Positions 61,136 to 64,000 of a stretch of DNA of 64,000 nucleotides are shown one piece after another. The stretch lies in the NCBI GenBank assembly GCA_001913845.2, contig MKGP02000076.1, forward strand, positions 1 to 64,000, read 5' to 3'. Numbering within the stretch: position 1 is the stretch's first letter; each line of letters opens with the position of its first letter. The position numbers and the translations under genes are program-made. The notes under the pieces were generated by a model that was not told where the DNA came from, did not search any database, and saw only the letters and a list, made by a program, of their open reading frames with translations. Origin of the DNA: Limnothrix sp. CACIAM 69d. GTDB lineage: Bacteria; Cyanobacteriota; Cyanobacteriia; CACIAM-69d.

Positions 61136-63139
61136 TTAATGCCGTTGTCCCAACAGTCGATCGCGCAAATGCTTGATTCGATCGCGATATTTGGCGGCCT
61201 CTTCAAACTCCAAATTCTTGGCCGCCTCCTTCATTTGGGCCTCCAATTTTTCAATCAACATCGGCACATCATCCAAGGACAAATCCGCCGAATGTTCGTA
61301 GGCTTGCTCCAAATCTTTGGCACTGAGCCGCCGGGACAAATCCAAAAATTCCAGAATTGAATTACCGGATTTTTTGATGATCGGTTGGGGCGTAATGCCG
61401 TGTTTTTGGTTGTAGGCAATTTGGATTTTGCGTCGCCGCTCCGTTTCGGAAATCGCCTTGTCCATGCTGTCCGTCAGCCGATCGGCATAGAGAATTGCTT
61501 GGCCTCGCACATGACGCGCCGCCCGGCCAATGGTTTGAATTAGCGATCGCTCGGCCCGCAAAAACCCTTCCTTGTCCGCATCCAAAATGGCGACTAGGGA
61601 AACTTCCGGCAAGTCCAACCCTTCCCGCAACAAATTCACCCCAATCAACACATCAAACTTGCCCGCTCGCAAAGCTTGCAAAATTTCAATGCGCTCGATC
61701 GACTGAATTTCCGAATGGAGATATTGCACCCGTACCCCGCGCTCTTGAAAATATTCCGCCAAATCCTCGGCCATGCGCTTGGTTAAAGTGGTGATCAGGG
61801 TGCGTTCTTGGCGATCGACCCGCTGGACAATTTCCGCCAACAAATCATCCACCTGCCCTTCCGTCGGCCGCACAAAAATTTCCGGATCAATCACGCCCGT
61901 GGGTCGAATGACTTGCTCCACAATTTGCCCTTGGGAAATTTCCAATTCCCAATCTCCCGGCGTGGCAGAAACAAAGATACATTGATTCACCTTGTTCCAA
62001 AATTCTTCGGCCTTGAGAGGGCGATTGTCGGCCGCACTGGGCAAGCGAAACCCATGATCAATGAGCACTTTTTTACGAGCCTGATCACCGTTATACATTC
62101 CCCTGAGTTGGGGAACGGTGACATGGGACTCATCAATAATCAGCAACCAATCTTCAGGGAAATAATCAATTAAGCATTCAGGCGGTTCGCCCGCTTGCCG
62201 CCCGGCCAAATGGCGTGAATAGTTTTCTACGCCGTTGCAGTAGCCCACCTGCGCCAGCATTTCCAAATCGTATCGAGTGCGTTGGTCAATCCGTTGGGCT
62301 TCCAGGAGTTTTCCTTCGGCTTCTAGGGCAACTTTTTGCTCAGCCAATTCCCGCGCGATGGCTTGAATTGCCTCCTCCAAGCGATCTTCTGGGGTCACAA
62401 AGTGGCGAGCGGGGTAAAGATTCACCGCTTCTAGGCTTTGTAAAATTTCCCCGGTCAAGGGATCAACATAGCGAATCGCTTCCACTTCATCGCCAAAGAA
62501 CTCAATCCGAATAATTCGATCTTCATAGGCGGGGCCAATTTCCAACACATCGCCCTTGACGCGGAATTTTCCTCGACCAATTTCCACATCATTTCGCTCA
62601 TATTGCACCGAGGCCAGATCGCGCAATGTTTGTCGCAAATTTAATTCATGACCCACCCGAAAGGGAATCGCCGCATTTAAATATTCCGTGGGAATTCCCA
62701 ATCCGTAAATGCAGCTAATGGAGGCAACCACAATCACGTCCCGTCGTTCAAAGAGCGATCGAGTAGCCGAATGCCGCAACATGTCAATTTCTTCGTTAAT
62801 GGAAGCGGTTTTTTGAATGTAAGTATCGGTGACGGGAATATAGGCTTCCGGTTGGTAATAGTCGTAGTAGGAAATGAAATATTCAACGGCATTGTTTGGG
62901 AAAAATTCCCGCAATTCGTTGCACAACTGGGCTGCGAGGGTTTTGTTGTGGGCCAAAACCAGGGCCGGGCGATCGAGCTGGGCAATGGTGCTGGCGATGG
63001 TGAAGGTTTTGCCGGTGCCGGTGGCCCCCAGCAGGGTTTGGTATCGCTGACCCGATCGCGCGGTTTCCACCAAACGGGCGATCGCCTTCGGTTGGTCACC
63101 CGTGGGTTCAAACGGTGCTTGCAGTTCAAAGGCAGTCAT
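61136..63139 (-). CDS. uvrB: Excinuclease ABC subunit B (UvrB)
   Basis: A 667-residue helicase-like damage-verification subunit of nucleotide excision repair, acting with UvrA and UvrC. The start [20 protein letters not shown], Walker [13 protein letters not shown], the beta-hairpin region [12 protein letters not shown], and helicase motifs ([27 protein letters not shown]) are complete. The C-terminal UVR domain ([21 protein letters not shown]) binds UvrC. ATG 63139 is preferred over a start 16 codons upstream. Convergent with purK, with stops 10 bp apart. Confidence 0.97.
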   Translation of the reverse strand: MTAFELQAPFEPTGDQPKAIARLVETARSGQRYQTLLGATGTGKTFTIASTIAQLDRPALVLAHNKTLAAQLCNELREFFPNNAVEYFISYYDYYQPEAYIPVTDTYIQKTASINEEIDMLRHSATRSLFERRDVIVVASISCIYGLGIPTEYLNAAIPFRVGHELNLRQTLRDLASVQYERNDVEIGRGKFRVKGDVLEIGPAYEDRIIRIEFFGDEVEAIRYVDPLTGEILQSLEAVNLYPARHFVTPEDRLEEAIQAIARELAEQKVALEAEGKLLEAQRIDQRTRYDLEMLAQVGYCNGVENYSRHLAGRQAGEPPECLIDYFPEDWLLIIDESHVTVPQLRGMYNGDQARKKVLIDHGFRLPSAADNRPLKAEEFWNKVNQCIFVSATPGDWELEISQGQIVEQVIRPTGVIDPEIFVRPTEGQVDDLLAEIVQRVDRQERTLITTLTKRMAEDLAEYFQERGVRVQYLHSEIQSIERIEILQALRAGKFDVLIGVNLLREGLDLPEVSLVAILDADKEGFLRAERSLIQTIGRAARHVRGQAILYADRLTDSMDKAISETERRRKIQIAYNQKHGITPQPIIKKSGNSILEFLDLSRRLSAKDLEQAYEHSADLSLDDVPMLIEKLEAQMKEAAKNLEFEEAAKYRDRIKHLRDRLLGQRH

Positions 63140-63774
63140 GGTTTGTTCTTCGCTAACAGCAGATCGGGAGCTGGTTTTGGAAGCCAATGGGGAGATTCGG
63201 GAGCATTTGGGCCAATTGCGCCGCGTGAACGGTGTTCAATCGTTCCCAAGTCTTGATGCCAGCGTCTTTCATGATTGCGATCAAATCGTTTCGGTGCAAG
63301 GCAAAGGCCAACAAACCTTGAAACCGCCCGTACCGATCGAGGGGCGATCGCCCTGGGCCTTGGGCAGATGAAGCGCACCCAGTTCCTCGGGTTTCATAGA
63401 ATGGCCATGGTTTTGCAGGGAGGGGCTGTGATGTGGCTTTGCTTTAAAGCTGCTTATAAGATCAATGATTTTTTTAATAATCTTTTTATAGCTCCGCTAA
63501 AATATAACTGTAGAGACAACGCAATCTACCCGCCCGAACGCGCTCGAATTGGCAGCGCGGCATTTTTGCATTGGGCCAGTTCGCGCCGTCCGTTCGCCAG
63601 TCCTGTCTCCCTTGCTCGATCGCCCCTGTCGATCGAAGCCACCGCGATCCACTCGCATTTGATAGGATGACCTGGGTTTGACAGTTCAATTTATAAAACT
63701 GGTTATCAAACTGGGCTTCGGCTCCTATCAGCCCCTTCCAACGGCACTAGTATCGGCATCTGAGGTACGTTTTC
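63140..63774. other. Intergenic region before the last gene
   Basis: 635 bp. An AT-rich stretch at 63470-63520 contains possible promoter boxes (TTTTTA, then TAAAAT) for the downstream gene. No gene is convincing. GAGG at 63762-63765 is the ribosome site of the next gene. Confidence 0.45.
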
Positions 63775-64000
63775 ATGAGCAACCGCAACGTCACCGACAC
63801 CAACAACCGCGCCCGCGACGATCGCGATGAAGTGCGCCTCGACGATCGCGACGATCGCGAGCAACGGGCCCTGCCTGCGGTTGTCCGCAAGCGCCCCCTC
63901 GCCCCCACCTATGGCAACCGTCCCGTCGGCGAAGATACCGTTAAGTTCATCGAAAGCGACCTGCCCAACAATCGCCCCGTTGAAGTTAGCCACCTGTCCT
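63775..64000 (+). CDS. Asp/Arg-rich protein of unknown function, 5' part
   Basis: The start is ATG 63775 with GAGG nine bases upstream; the gene runs off the window, leaving 75 codons. Residues 12-32 are a run of Asp/Arg/Glu (RARDDRDEV then RLDDRDDRE) encoded by repeats of the HIP1-like string GACGATCGC. Then come RKRPLAPTYGNRPVGEDTV and ESDLPNNRPVEVSHLS, suggesting an NRPV-centred repeat of about 20 residues in the part seen. I do not recognise it. Confidence 0.75.
   Translation, partial: MSNRNVTDTNNRARDDRDEVRLDDRDDREQRALPAVVRKRPLAPTYGNRPVGEDTVKFIESDLPNNRPVEVSHLS

Overview
The window is a piece of a cyanobacterial chromosome. The signs are a photosystem II D2 gene end, a potADBC polyamine operon, a long CobN, PEP-CTERM surface proteins, a rimP-nusA-ylxR-infB operon, a one-piece tmRNA with a cyanobacterial-type tag, and saturation with the HIP1 octamer GCGATCGC and its CGATCG core. 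Genes are fairly GC-rich; several intergenic stretches (about 6.0-6.6, 36.6-37.1 and 56.6-57.3 kb) are clearly AT-rich. No rRNA, tRNA, CRISPR array, prophage or intact transposase was seen. I cannot name the genus.

Layout. 0-1.2 kb: end of a stand-alone psbD, its terminator, then rubrerythrin behind a perfect PerR/Fur-type palindrome. 1.5-15.7 kb: an ion/anion transport block with cysA, a DUF1634 + TauE/SafE pair, a PAP2 phosphatase, an exported protein, two CadD-like transporters, a frameshifted APC permease, a divergent LysR regulator, an orphan ParB-like protein, an SLC13 anion permease with RCK_C domains, and a prohibitin. 15.8-22.1 kb: mutL, then potA-potD-potB-potC on the minus strand. 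22.4-28.5 kb: a PBP2-like protein lacking its catalytic motifs, an SH3-like exported protein, cutA, a small membrane protein overlapping argD, and rsmH. 29.2-36.4 kb: an RsbU-type phosphatase with an RsbW-type kinase, yebC and cobN. 37.1-43.5 kb: UspA, an MBL hydrolase, a 5-formyl-THF cyclo-ligase fused to MoaD, a flavin amine oxidase, a dimeric alpha-beta barrel protein, DUF423 and tmRNA. 43.7-52.4 kb: a low-complexity-tail membrane protein, a GST-like protein, infB-ylxR-nusA-rimP, and a probable unannotated structured RNA with its own promoter and terminator. 52.5-64 kb: a TrpE/PabB enzyme, two PEP-CTERM paralogues, csaB, a holin-like protein, a pentapeptide-repeat protein, purK, uvrB, and the start of an unknown Asp/Arg-rich protein.

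The clearest cross-cutting structure is a family of at least seven short (about 130-180 bp) non-coding MITE-like elements. They have ends of the type GAGGATGTCTGAAAAG, a palindromic core CAAGGGGCTTAAGCCCCTTG, and 3-4 bp flanking repeats. Most sit right after gene 3' ends; one supplies the stop codon of cutA. The most unusual items are the cyclo-ligase-MoaD fusion, the transpeptidase-like protein without an active site, and the candidate RNA upstream of rimP.
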